In this document: positions 1 through 10,765 of the stretch, one piece after another
Layout: each line of letters starts with the position of its first letter
How positions within the stretch are numbered: position 1 is the stretch's first letter
Assembly: GCF_011386835.1 (NCBI RefSeq)
Contig: NC_088799.1
Location: 74,295,302-74,359,301 of the forward strand
DNA from: Chrysemys picta bellii
Taxonomy: Eukaryota > Chordata > Testudines > Emydidae
DNA length: 64,000 nt
Direction of reading: 5' to 3'
Notes under the pieces: generated by a model
What the model saw: the letters and a program-made list of their open reading frames with translations, nothing else
Told to the model about the DNA's origin: nothing
Databases searched by the model: none
Position numbers and translations under genes: made by a program

Positions 1-9
1 CAAGCTCAA

Positions 10-95
10 GAGGGTCTTTGCTGATTTGCCCAAGGTTACACAAGAAGTTCAAGTCTGTGTCGGAACCAGGATTAGAAACTGTGTCTCTTGAAGCT
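10..95 (-). repeat. MIR SINE relic, antisense
   Basis: The stretch reading TTGCCCAAGGTTACACAAG followed by a degraded AACCAGGATTAGAA matches the antisense of the MIR core (acceptor for 'gaatcc...ctgtgtgaccttgggcaa'). It is old and diverged. A second MIR piece in the opposite orientation follows immediately. Confidence 0.6.
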
Positions 96-104
96 ACTAG
101 GACA

Positions 105-265
105 CAGTGCCTCTTATGCAAGTCACTTACTTTCTCTGAGCTTCAGTTTCCTCATCTGTGAAATCAGGATAACACTACTTATCCCAGTGCTAGTCTCAAA
201 ATTAAGTAATGAATGTTTGTAAAGTGCCTCTCATTTAAGGCACTATAATAGTGCAATATGTTGTT
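105..265 (+). repeat. MIR SINE relic, sense
   Basis: GCAAGTCACTTACTTTCTCT, then CTTCAGTTTCCTCATCTGTG, then a 'gaataac...gtaaagtgcc' tail is the typical sense-strand MIR core and 3' section. MIRs are ancient tRNA-derived SINEs shared by amniotes. The copy is non-functional. Confidence 0.75.
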
Positions 266-570
266 GTTTTTACATTTTTAAGATTAATTCCATCAATACA
301 CTGTCATCCCGCAATAGTGCCAGACACTCTGAGTAAACTCCCACACATGATCCTTGGACCCCATCTTGCCATTAGCAGATTATGCTGGCTGGCATACGGG
401 GGGTGGAGGGAGAGAGGTTAGTGCAAGGCTCCACCTGTTCCCTTCTCTCTCCTGCCTACTTGCACAGGTTTGATAGGGTGAAGTACCACTCCTGTGGAGT
501 CAGCTTCCCCTCCCATGCTGCAATCTATGTTATAGTAGTATGCACAAGACACTAAGGGGCTGCCTTATTC
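266..570. other. no feature recognised
   Basis: Unique-looking sequence without a convincing reading frame, RNA gene or repeat that I can name. Confidence 0.5.
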
Positions 571-574
571 AGTT

Positions 575-745
575 CCTTGGTAAGCAGGTGAGGTAGTATC
601 TTTTATTGGACCAACTTCTGTTGGTGAAAGAGACCAGCTTTCATAGAACTCTTCAGGAAGAAGAATAAAAGATATTACCTCACCCACCTTGTCTCTCTAA
701 TATCCTGGGACCAATACGGCTAAAACTACACTGCATACAATATTA
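575..745 (-). mobile_element. Fold-back terminal fragment of a third Penelope-like family
   Basis: Bases 582-660 and 665-745 are inverted copies of one another (AGGTAGTATCTTTTATTGGA against TCCAATAAAAGATATTACCT-like sequence). The right arm runs on into 'cctgggaccaatacggctaaaactac', which resembles the 'gatacagactaacacggctgc' extension of the other PLE ends in this window. On the minus strand the left arm holds CTGAAGA, a weak hairpin, GAAA, GCTGGTC, a decayed hammerhead-like core. No body or coding region remains and I found no target-site duplication. The PLE assignment is inferred from these shared end features. Confidence 0.55.
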
Positions 746-751
746 TACTTA

Positions 752-1308
752 GTTGTTTGCAGTGTTGTTGTATCAGTCCCAGGATATTAGAGAGACAAGG
801 TGGGTAAGGTCATATATTTTATTGGACCATTTTCTCTTGGCGAGAGAGAGGCTTTTGAGCCCCACAGAGGTCGTCTTCTACCACTCAAGATAGAGTGGCT
901 CATTAACACTAAAAATCATGAACCGAACAAAACGACTGGATTTATGGATTATTACAGGGGTGGCCAAACTTACTGTTCCTCCAAGCTCCATACAACAATC
1001 TTCAGAAGTTTGAGAGCCGGGGCACACCAGCCAGAGACTGGGGCCCAGGGCTCCAGCTCTGCGGGAGGCACCTGAAAGGGCTCGGGCTTCAGCCCTGCTC
1101 CTGCTGAAGCCCCAAGCCCCAGCAGGTGCACCCCACAGGGCTGAAGCCCCGAGACCCCCCTTCCAGCTGGACAGAAGCCCCTACCTCACCACCCCGCTGC
1201 AAAGCATAGGTCCTGAGCTCTCCCACCAGTCTTGAAAGCTTGTCTCTCTCACCAACAAAATTTGGTCCATTAAAAGATATTACCTCACCCACCTTGTCTT
1301 TCTAAATA
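752..1308 (+). mobile_element. Second fold-back copy of the third Penelope-like family
   Basis: The left arm (752-870, antisense) begins with the extension 'cagtgttgttgtatcagtcc' and continues 'ggatattagagagacaagg'. The right arm (1225-1308, sense) ends 'cacccaccttgtctttcta' without the extension. This is the same asymmetry as in the better preserved PLEs downstream. The interior is interrupted by a GC-rich hAT-like insertion. The right arm retains TTGAAAGCTTGTCTC, matching the GAAA and short hairpin part of a hammerhead-like core. Confidence 0.5.
957..1195. mobile_element. GC-rich hAT-like MITE, nested
   Basis: It begins CAGGGGTGGCCAAACTTACT, the kind of end seen in non-autonomous hAT elements of turtles, and carries a GC-rich interior ('gagccggggcacaccagcc', 'ctcgggcttcagccctgctc'). 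The far end is decayed (near 'caccaccccgctg') and no clean 8-bp duplication is visible, so the right boundary is approximate. It sits inside the fold-back element around it. Short reading frames across it are incidental. Confidence 0.5.
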
Positions 1309-2314
1309 GAATATTGGCATTTAGATTTAGAAAGTATTTCATAGCAAATTTAGACCTGAGCTTTAAACAATCTATAATGACCTGAAAGTTTATCTTTTGC
1401 TATTGTAATTGAAGGTAGTGACATTTTAGTTTTCAACAAACATTGATGTTAACCATGAAATTAATAGTTGTCACTTTCACAAGGGCAAATTGATCAAGTA
1501 GATAAATTGTGATAAAGCTATAATTGTCATAAAGACTCCAGATATTCTAGAAAATATAAACAGACATAAAATTTAATTCTGTGTAGATAACTAAGCACCC
1601 AATATAATATATGACAGATGAAGAAGTTCTAAGTGAAAGGGGAAATAACACTTCTTTATTCAAGTTCTCCACATGGTTATTAATTTTATAGACCTCTGTC
1701 CTCTGTCAGTCAACTCTTTTCCAAGCTAAACAGTTGCAGTCTTTTTAATCTTTCCTGTAAGCTCTTCCATACCCCTAGTAATTTTCATTGTCCCTTGCAT
1801 GTGTGCGCGTGTGTGTATAGTGTGTGTATTGTAGCCTGTAACTTTTCCTAAAAATCATTATAAATTGTTAATAAAGTACCTTTTATAAATGATATTTTAA
1901 AGATTTAGTCTTAAATGGTTTATTTTCTGTTCTTGTATAATTCACTTTATGCCACTAGAGGGTACCAAAACATTTTCATAAAAAACATTTTGTTTTCCAA
2001 GTCGCTGCCATGATAACTGATCAGCAGTGGAGGTTTACAGTTGAGTTAATATTAATAGGCCTCTTAGCAAATAAATATGCACTCATTTGTGGTAAAATCT
2101 TAAATTGTACTTTGGCCTGTATCCTTTGTTTTAGGATGTTGGCACTTTTTAAATATATATTATTTTTCCTTCTTTTGACTACATTAGAAGGAATTATATG
2201 TATGTTTTCAAAAATGACTAGTGATTTTGGATGTCCTAATTTTTGGGTGCCCAGCTGATTTGGGGTTATCCTGTAAGGTTGCCCTTACCTTTCATTGTAG
2301 TGAGTGTGAAGTGA
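1309..2314. other. AT-rich sequence with a short (TG)n tract
   Basis: No gene or dated repeat recognised. An imperfect TG/CG-TG dinucleotide run lies at about 1797-1829. Confidence 0.5.
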
Positions 2315-2585
2315 AGGTATTGAACAATTCTGAAAATCACGCATCTTTTAGATCACCTACCCGTTGAAAATCGAGCTGCTTTCAGATGTCTCAAGTTGGG
2401 CTCCCAAAATCACATCCCTTAGTTGCTTTTGAAAATCTTGGATGGGTGCTGAAAGTTAGGGTCCTTAAATCCATACTGAGTCATCAAAATATAAGTGGCC
2501 TGACTCCCAAAAGAATTCCATTGAAATCGATGAAAACTGCAGGGGCTTTTCACCTTTGAAATTTAGGCCTTATTTAAGTCACTAC
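2315..2585. repeat. Decayed MITE-like sequence
   Basis: Repeated use of 'gaaaatc' and 'ttgaaaatcttggatgggtgc' with 'cattgaaatcgatgaaaa' and the closing 'gaaatttaggcctt' is typical of short foldback elements whose ends read GGCCAGATTTTCAAAAG. Boundaries and duplication are not resolvable. Confidence 0.35.
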
Positions 2586-2639
2586 ATATTGTCTTAGGAA
2601 TCTAACTTTAGCTGGACATGCTTGAAATTTGGGCCGTTA

Positions 2640-2800
2640 GTAGTAGTGTAGTAGTAATAGTATTTTGAAACCCCCAAAGGCCCTAATCAGGACTGGAGTG
2701 CTACTGTGTTACTGTACAGACACACAAGAAGACCGCTCCTGCAGAGTTTACATTCTAATCTGAGACAAGATAAAATGAAGGTAATAAACAATAGGAAGGA
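2640..2800 (-). repeat. L2 LINE 3' end, antisense
   Basis: On the minus strand this reads like the end of the L2 relic at 18.2-18.3 kb: 'attagaatgtaaactct..gcagg', 'tgtctgtacag', and a TAATACTATTACTACTAC-type terminal repeat. Only the 3' terminal part is present. Confidence 0.6.
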
Positions 2801-3260
2801 AGAGGGAGAAAATATTGTTAATATACATATGTAAGCTTCCTATAACTTTATTTATATTTCTTGGATTTTAATTTACTAATATATTGGCAACACCTTAATA
2901 AATTATATATTATTGCATCAGTCTGATATAATACTGATACAGTCTACAAAATGTATGAGTCTATATATAACTAATATCCAATATTTTCAAAATATTGCAG
3001 TCTATATAGTTTACATGTATTTAAAGGTTCCATTTATATTACTTATTTCATTATTTGTATTGCTGTTTTGGGCTAGATCTCTTTACTCTCACTGAGTGGT
3101 ACCTTACTGAACAAGTCCAAGTGGCTTCAGTAAATGAATTAACACACTTTTCAACCCAAGTAAGGAAATCACAATTCATGGTGATGTGGTCCGTTGACAA
3201 TATCCTGAATATTTTGCTCTTGTATGTTACAAAAATATGTTTCCCCCACATTCTGTAGCT
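2801..3260. other. AT-rich, no feature recognised
   Basis: Short overlapping reading frames here have no recognisable domain and biased AT-rich composition. I see no gene. Confidence 0.5.
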
Positions 3261-3268
3261 GTCTTGGT

Positions 3269-3390
3269 TAGGGTGACCAGATGTCCCGATTTTATAGGGA
3301 CAGTCCTGATTTTGTGGGCTTTTTCTTATATAGGCACCTATTACCCCCCACCCCATCCCTATTTTTCACATTTATTATCTGGTCACCCTA
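3269..3390. mobile_element. hAT MITE, 122 bp, with perfect 8-bp TSD
   Basis: The terminal inverted repeats are TAGGGTGACCAGATGTCCCG and, at the other end, ATTATCTGGTCACCCTA. Both sides are flanked by GTCTTGGT (3261-3268 and 3391-3398), a perfect 8-bp target-site duplication, the hallmark of the hAT superfamily. The interior (GGGACAGTCCTGATTTTGTG) has no coding capacity, so mobilisation must have been in trans. Confidence 0.9.
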
Positions 3391-3721
3391 GTCTTGGTTT
3401 AAACAAATGCAAGGGCTGCCTTTTCTCTTTCTGCCTTCTTGCCTCTGGGGTTAGGTGCCTGCTTCTCATGAGTGCTGTACTAAGGCGATATTCACCCTGT
3501 GAAGAGGGCCAAAAAAAGGCATATCTATGTACCACTTAAATTCCACTTAAATCCTCAAAATAAGCTTAAGTGGTTCATATGCATGGGATATATTTCACCC
3601 TCAGTGAACAGCTTGTTTTAATAATCCTCTGAAAGCAGATAAGCATAACACTCTTACCATGTCAATCACTTTATCAGATCCTTCCCTTGGTTCTTCGTGC
3701 TTGTGATTTAAACAGTGTCTT

Positions 3722-3785
3722 ACGGCCTGATCCTGTGAAGTGTTGCACTCCCCTATCTTCCATTATCGTCAGTAGGAGATGAAGA
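3722..3785. repeat. MITE arm fragment
   Basis: CGGCCTGATCCTGTGAAGTG, then 'gcactcccc...gtcagtaggag', resembles one arm of a foldback repeat whose core is 'cccattgacttcagtgggag'. No partner arm is clear. Confidence 0.35.
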
Positions 3786-3796
3786 TCTTCATCTCT

Positions 3797-4085
3797 AGAG
3801 CTGGTCAAAATTTTTCAGATGGATAATGTATTTGTCAAACAACATAATTTGTGTTTAAAGTCATATAACCTTGCTCAACATTTTTTGGGATTTAAGCATC
3901 ATTTACAAAACAGGAGTTGCAAGGATTGAAGAAAACATCTAATTCAACCTGAATTATCACTTTTGTTGTCTTTTTTTGATTTGCTGATATTTTTCAGAGT
4001 TTTCTAATTTGACTCAGGTCGAACTGGCTTTTTATTTTTCAGAAATGCCAGTGAACTGCAAAATCTGATTCATCCATCTCTATTT
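3797..4085. repeat. Possible decayed hAT-like MITE
   Basis: It starts AGAGCTGGTCAAAATTTTTC, similar to the end of the element at 35.9 kb, and holds scattered 'ttttcag' blocks. The right end is uncertain. Confidence 0.3.
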
Positions 4086-5529
4086 GTTATCTCAAGGAGG
4101 CACACTATGTTTTACAAAATTAGACCTTTTATTTTGTATATTTGGCATCATCGCATGAAATGATCCCAGTTTGGATTTATAATCCTGAAAATAACTAACA
4201 TAATTTGATGGTTTAATTTACACTGCAGAATTTGACCTAATCTACATAATTGTTTGTCACTAATGATGCATAAAAGGTTAATTGTCAGACTAGTGCCAAT
4301 GAGCCCACAAGTTTTCTCAGTTATGCTGGTGTGACTCCATTGAAGTCAATAGGAAACTTGGTTGAATCTGAGTAAGTTTCTCCTGACTTATGCTTCTATT
4401 AATTTTATAGTTAATTGGGAGTTTTAGAAAGAAATAATGTTCTTTGGATATTCTAGGTGCAAATGAAATTACAGCAATTCATTACAATTGATTATCTTTG
4501 TGTCATGTTATGTCATGCCCTCCTTGCCATCTTGTGTTCTGTTGTTTTATGTAGCATATTTGTTTGAATTACATTGAAGCTGATTGAGACCTTTACTTCT
4601 AAACAATGGTCAGATAGTACAGTGACGGTGGTCATATACATACCTAGATAAGTAGTCTCAATGCCACAAAGTATACCTATGGCTCCATAAGAATGATGGT
4701 AGTATGAATGATTAAAAGAAGAAGAAAAAGAAAGGGGAAAACCAGAGTGTTCTGAAATAATATTAGGCTGTGTGACAAATCTCATTTAACATTGTACACA
4801 TGAAATTCAGTGAAGGAAAATCCAGCATATTAAATATTTACTGTATTTCTAACCTTTAGAAAAGATGGGAGTGGCAGCATTCCATTCCGGTAGGGATTTT
4901 GTAGGCAGCTATTTTAGTCAGTCTTGTATATAATACATTTTTGATAACTCAGGAAGTAAAATATAATAATGTAATTAAAAGAAGTATAGATTCAAAATAT
5001 TGTGAAACAACCAAAACTCCACTTACTCTCCCATTGAAAAATTCTTCTGGAAATATGGGTTATGAGCCAATTTTAGTTCAGGTAATTGCAAGCTCTGAGG
5101 TACAATTAACATCTATTTTTTCATTCTTCTTAAGTCTTCTCTATCTATTTGAATTTAGTACTAGTTATTCTAATTCTAAATATGTGGAATTTCTTAAATT
5201 GTGCACAGTTTATATGCGGTTATAAAATATTTTGCATATTGTAATAAGCTTACACTAAAACAGTTTCAGCTATGAGAATGTTAAATGTGAGAAAGGGCAA
5301 GTCTCATACATAATGAAAAAAAATCTTAAAAACGGATAGTTACAGTTAGGCTCTAGAAGAAAATATTATTTGATTCTTTGATATAGGTCTCAGTTGCTAT
5401 GTGTCTTTGATTAAATAAGTCAAATTTGATACTATTGTTAAAGAATTTACCTTATTTAACCTTCACCTCTCAGATTCAGTTATTTGGCTTTGCTCCTTTG
5501 TTTGCTGTTTGAACACATTCTCATTTAAG
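4086..5529. other. AT-rich, no gene recognised
   Basis: Only a short 'gactccattgaagtcaatagg' fragment (about 4325-4352), common in foldback MITEs, can be picked out. Reading frames of up to 94 codons show no domain. Confidence 0.5.
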
Positions 5530-5840
5530 TCATAGACTGTTTGATTCCTTTGAATTATTTTGCAAAGCTTTTTTGACTGCTTTATCTCCCATTTCATTTC
5601 CTTTAATACCTACACAAGCTGGGATCCATACAAAAATGACATTGTTGCTGTGACATATTACCATATTATAGACATCAATAATTTCCAAAGCTATACCTCC
5701 TCTGGTGATTGAAATTTCTAGGGTGATATCAATGGCACTTAAAAGATCTGGAAAAGTGACAGATTGTAAAGGTTGTACTTCAGCAATCTAATTCAGTACC
5801 ATCAGGACATCAAATAACTCAACAGTATAACCAGATAGGT
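5530..5840 (-). pseudogene. RNase H domain fossil of a retrotransposon
   Basis: Read on the minus strand, one frame gives GYTVELFDVL, then FPDLLSAI, and then FVWIPACVGIKGNEMGDKAV. This order matches a type I RNase H domain: the YxxEL glutamate block, the (S)D-SA block with the first residue changed, and the W-PxHVGIxGNExAD block with His changed to Cys. Cellular RNases H do not carry the last motif in this form. It is typical of RNase H domains in LTR elements and in I/R1/LOA-type non-LTR elements. One in-frame stop interrupts the frame near 5790 and another follows near 5530. No reverse transcriptase is recognisable beside it, so it is a detached fossil. Which element donated it is unresolved. 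Confidence 0.6.
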
Positions 5841-6589
5841 AATCTAACTGACTTCTTCAACCCAAATTCACACATGCTAGGTTGATGAATCCTTCCTTTT
5901 CCTCCCTCCACCCCTAAAGAAAAACAAAAAACCCAAGACAACAACAACCCAGAAAGACTAATTTGAGAATATTAAAAAGAGAAATAAAGGTCTAAAATGA
6001 AGCCACATTTACAATTCGATTATTTTAATTGAATTGTCATCCAAGTAAAGACCTTGCACACTGCAAAGAAGGAACACCGAAGAAAGATTTCTAACTAGTG
6101 CAAGGCTACACTCAAAAATTTAGAGGCGTGGTTCAGCTTCAGTTGATTCTTTATCTCAAACATCTTAGCCTAGAGAGAGTTCAGAAACTGGACTGCATGA
6201 GATTTTCAATTCTGTTAGTTTTATCTGGGTAAAAAATACTGCAAGAATAATCTGCCTTATGTTATTTCGGTATTTCCAGTTCTGTTCCTGGACTAAACCA
6301 GAAAGTTCAGGTTTGAGTGCAATGAAATGATTCACCAAATTTTATTGAACTTTACAAAATGTTTGAGTTATGTGTCATTCCGGTAATGGACAAAGGTTCA
6401 AGCAATTAATTATTTTATCCAAACATGGTGCAAATTATTTTTGATTCATTCATGTTTTCTCTTTTGTTCTATACCATTGGGTTAGTTCTTACTGCTTCTT
6501 CCCCCATAACAATTCTAAATCAAATTTTCTTTTTCTGTACGTACAGCTCAAATTATCATTCAGTTCATAATTGCCCACCTTGTTAACTG
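5841..6589. other. no feature recognised
   Basis: AT-rich unique-looking sequence. Nothing supportable. Confidence 0.5.
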
Positions 6590-6965
6590 CAACATCTTTA
6601 TTTTTGGCCTCCACAATAATGAAATGGCTTCATTCTGATGCATACAAAAAGCAGCTGCTAATATCATATTCTATGCCCAACGCTCTGAGGACTGTATCCA
6701 TCTCTTTGAATCTTTTCACTGGCTACCCATCTTCAACTGTATAAAGTTAAAGATTCTCATCCTCAGCTTTAAGAATGTTCATAATGTGGCCCCTCCTTCT
6801 GTACCACAGTGTTGTCTATTGTCTATCCATCCAGCCTCCTCCAGTCTGTCAATGATGCTAACTTTGCCTGCCTGCTTGCCTGCTTCTCCCCAAATGTCTT
6901 TACACCTCCAGTTTCCCCTTTAGGGAAGGTCCTCTGAAATTGCCAACACCTACTCTTCTCTAAAT
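6590..6965 (+). repeat. L2 LINE fragment, sense
   Basis: 'gaatcttttcactggctaccc', 'aaagttaaagattctcatcc' and 'aatgtggcccctccttctg' follow the C-terminal coding and 3' part of L2 ('cttcactggctccc...aaactc...aatctggcccctcc'). The frame is broken and the 3' terminal repeat is missing. Confidence 0.6.
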
Positions 6966-9685
6966 GTTAATGAGGATAATCACATACGCCCTTTTTGTTA
7001 TCAGTTTGTAACTTTTCATGATGATACTGTTTTGTCTCCATGATTCCTTCCAATTATATTTATGTAAATTAATATTTTAATTATAATAGCTCTTCTTTAA
7101 TATATGACATACAGTGAAGAAATTATCATATAACTACATGGTCAATAAAATTAATGTAGCTTTTAAAAATCAGCTTGCAGAATTAAATTTTTGACACTTA
7201 TAATCAAATAATTTTAATCTGAATCTTAGGTAATAAAAGAGAATGTCTTATCCATTTCCTATATCAATGTCTCATTGTTCAATTACAAAACTGAATTTGA
7301 TGACCCCAGGATAAGTAATTATTCAGTCATACTTCTAAATATTTAAATTCTGCAGTAAATGTCATTCTTTTCTCCTTATTGGAGATATGGAGGTAATGAA
7401 TTATCAGTGGCTTGAAAGAATTCATAGATAATTTAAATTGCCCACCCTTTGACTACCTGACCTGCAAATTACCTACCCCATTCTTATGCTGAAGTTAGAC
7501 TGGGTATCATAGTAAAGATGACAATATTGCGTGTTCTTCACTTTTGACATTTCATTATGTTGTCACATTGTGATGTATACTTGAAAGAGGAAGCAGTTTT
7601 AAAGCAAAACTTACCAGTATAGATATAGAACATACCATTTTAACCCTTCTCTATTTGTTCTTTAAAAGTAGTAATATCTTTCTTATAAAAACTCATAGGT
7701 TTGTGTACAGTCTCAAAAGTATATGAAATGGATACATAGGAGAACCTTTATATCAAATTTTAACACCAGCATACTCTTAGTGTACTATAGAAATGTTCAT
7801 TGCTAAAACAAATCAGTTAAGGTAATTTACATGACTATTACAATATCCATACAGTTTGCACCTTCAATTAAAAACCATTATCCTTACTAGATCCTCTAGT
7901 TTCTTGATGTACCATCTCCTAACAAACTGTAGGACTCTCACATATCCTAAATGCTTTATAATTTTAAGTTATACCAATGTAAGCCCTTTAAACTTTATTT
8001 TCAAAGAATATCACAGGTAAACTATCCTTTCTTAAACAGCCTATTATAGTTTTTCACTGTCTATAAATACAACACATAAAAACTCCTTATTACAGAATGC
8101 TTTATTAACATCAGAAGACAGTCTTATGACATGATCTATGGTTGATTGATTTGCCTGAAAGACACTTTAATACTGAGGAAGAAGATTATTCATCTCCAGA
8201 AAGAATGACAGCCAACAATAAATCATTTCCTCCATCATCTTACATAGAGATGAAGGTAAGGCTATCAGATAAGAACCTAAATCAGAACATGATCCTTTTT
8301 TTAAAAAAATAGGAAATGTAAAAGATTGCTTTCCCATTCTTGAGCTTTCCAAAAGTACAAACATAATCAGTATAAATATGATGAGCTATGTGAAAATAAT
8401 TTAAACATGGCTGACAGTCAGTCATTTCATTACTTTTTATTTGAGTCTGTTTCAAATTTGATGATGATTATTCCATTTGATTTTTTTTATAGACAAGTAT
8501 CCCAAACAAGGGAAATGTTTTGTTACACTAGTGCATACTGTATCTCATCAAACTAATAAACAGATTAATGCCTCAAGAGAAATGGTACTATTTTGGTTTA
8601 TTGTGTCATTGCATCTAATTGACATGCACGTTTCAGTAAGTCCATATACAAAAAATACTTATTTCATGTGTATCTAAATTCCTTCTGAAGTTTCAACTTG
8701 GTAAAGTATTCTTCACTTTCTTACACTAAAAAACTGAGTAGTTTATTAAATATCTGTTGTCTCTCACTGAAGTGCTAAGCCATATGAGCAATATTAGCCA
8801 GGTGTTTTCTATAAGCATCACAACTTGGGAAACTCAGCAAAGTCAGGTGATTTTCCTACATCTAACTGTCTTCAGGAATGCTCTAGAAGAAGGGAGTGTC
8901 TGCTGCTGCGTATCACAGATCTTACGTGCACAAAAGTGAGGTTGTCGTCATGAATACCAGGTACAATGTAAAATGTTGTGCCAAACTTTTTGTGGGATGA
9001 ACTGCCAAAGAACCACCTAGAAACCTTCATTCATTTGATTTTTTTCCATGCCATATTGATCTTAACTTTCAGGGTTCATATTTTTAAAGGGAAATTCTCA
9101 TAATAAAATTCAGTTTCTGGTGCAATCATAAGTTCAAGTATATTTCTATTCTAAAAATGGCTATCTTCCAACTTGGTAAATATAACCCTTCCTTGTATTC
9201 AGAATCCTGTCTATGGATGTAAATGACTGTCTTTAATTGCTTTTGCTCCTGTAAACATGCTGCAAGCAAGATCTTTGAATTCCAATCGGTTACTCCTGAG
9301 TGTAACCCTATTAAAAACAATGGGATTGTGTAAGTGTCATTGGAGGCATAATTTAAAGACAAGGAGGCTGCAGAAGTGTAACTGGACTTTTATTTCTGTG
9401 ATTAGTAACAGCCAGGCTAAGTTTGTAGCGCTGGCAACTGGGGGGACAGTTATCTGTTAACTGAGAACATTTTTAATGGAAATTTGTGAGACAATAAACC
9501 TGGATCCCAACAATGTCACTTTTACTAAGTCTCTTCGCAGTGGAAGCGCACTTTTATATAGCTCATTCAAAGTGAGAAGATTGTTACAGTTGAAGAAAAC
9601 CTAAACATTCAATAGTCTGGAAATGACAAATTAAGATAATGGAATATGCATGTAAATTACCATGACAGTTAATATATTTGGTATG
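6966..9685. other. AT-rich, no gene recognised
   Basis: About 2.7 kb without repeats I can name. Short frames (60-78 codons) are AT-rich, contain no motif and are judged to be chance. Confidence 0.45.
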
Positions 9686-9689
9686 CAAA

Positions 9690-9940
9690 ATAGAGAAAAT
9701 GAGGCTCAGAGAAGTTAAGGATCAGATTTTGAAAAGATCTCAGCCATTTAAGCTAACTTTAAGCACCTAAATAAGTGACTGGATTTCAAAAGGATATAGC
9801 TCCCATTTAAGTAGCCAGATTTTAAAACATTCTCAAAAGGAGCTGCTGGGTTTGAACCTTTTTTTAAAAAAAAATCTGGCTAGAAGTAACTGTCCAAGTC
9901 CATACAGAAAGACCATCTCGGACTGAGCTTAGAATCCAAG
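9690..9940 (-). repeat. MIR SINE relic split by a MITE
   Basis: AAAATGAGGCTCAGAGAAGT (left part) and TAACTGTCCAAGTCCATACA (right part) are adjacent pieces of the antisense MIR core. Between them lies an AT-rich element, so the MIR was present first. Confidence 0.6.
9724..9878. mobile_element. hAT-like MITE nested in MIR
   Basis: Ends read GATCAGATTTTGAAAAG on the left and, reversed, AGCCAGATTTTTTTTTAAAA on the right, both relatives of GGCCAGATTTTCAAAAG. The host MIR contributes 'agaagtta' on the left and 'agaagtaa' on the right, a near-perfect 8-bp duplication. Non-coding. Confidence 0.5.
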
Positions 9941-10017
9941 CTTACTTAATGCTAGGTGATGTCTAATACACTAGTTTAGTCACTAGCAGAAAAGGGCTCC
10001 CTAAGGAGGTCACTGAA

Positions 10018-10062
10018 GTTTTGTTTTTTCATTTTGTAAAATGAGGATAATAAATATAATGC
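10018..10062 (+). repeat. MIR fragment
   Basis: 'cattttgtaaaatgaggataataa' is the sense MIR 3' core. Confidence 0.45.
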
Positions 10063-10104
10063 TGTGCACCTATAACACACACTCATCTTTATTTCTCAAA
10101 ATGC

Positions 10105-10172
10105 ATGATAAAGGTAGTGTCCTATTACTATCCCCCTTTCTTAGAACAATTGAGATGCAGATTGCCTGCGGG
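10105..10172 (-). repeat. Possible MIR fragment, antisense
   Basis: 'cctattactatccccctttcttag...gagatgcagattgcc' resembles the antisense 'tattatccccattttacagatgaggaaactgaggc' stretch of MIR, with heavy divergence. Confidence 0.35.
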
Positions 10173-10177
10173 ATACA

Positions 10178-10312
10178 GTAGTCTAGTTGCTTGAACATAG
10201 AATAGGAGGTTGTAGACTTGAGTTTTTGAACTTGCTTCTGATGCTGACTTGCTGTGTGACTTTGTACAAATAGTTTTACCTCTCAGTGCATTTCTGATTA
10301 TTGAATGCTTGA
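10178..10312 (+). repeat. MIR SINE relic
   Basis: GACTTGCTGTGTGACTTTGT, then 'acaaatagttttacctctcagtgc', is the sense MIR core. The 5' part 'ggttgtagacttgagtttttgaac' fits the tRNA-derived head. Confidence 0.6.
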
Positions 10313-10604
10313 TCTGTGCATCCCTAACATTACACTAATAGTGTTCTGCATATAATTTGAGTTATTTAAAGAACAAGAGTTTTTAAAAAATTAGAAATGG
10401 AGCTGAACAGGCAACTGTTGGATGAGGCAAACTGCTGTGTATTACCTTCATTAACCAACAGCAAATCTGTAGATTTAATATGCACCAGACAGCCGAAGGA
10501 CAACTAATGTCAGTTATCCATAACTGAGCATACATTTCGGTAACAGCACATGAATGCATGGTATTTCGCAGAAGGAGGAGGATGGGCTTGTGTTTAAGCT
10601 ACTA

Positions 10605-10765
10605 AACAAGGACTCAAGACCTGCCTTCTCTTCTTGGCTCTCCCACCGGCTTCCTATATAACCTTGAACAGATTTCTTAATCGCTATTAGTGCCTAAATT
10701 TATTAATCTAAAATGGCAATATTTCCCCACCCATAGCAGTTTGTGAGGATAATGATTTAATGTAA
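10605..10765 (+). repeat. MIR SINE relic
   Basis: 'ccggcttcctatataaccttgaacagatttcttaatc', 'ctaaaatggcaatatttcc' and 'tgtgaggataatgatttaatg' follow MIR in order with extensive substitution. Confidence 0.55.
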
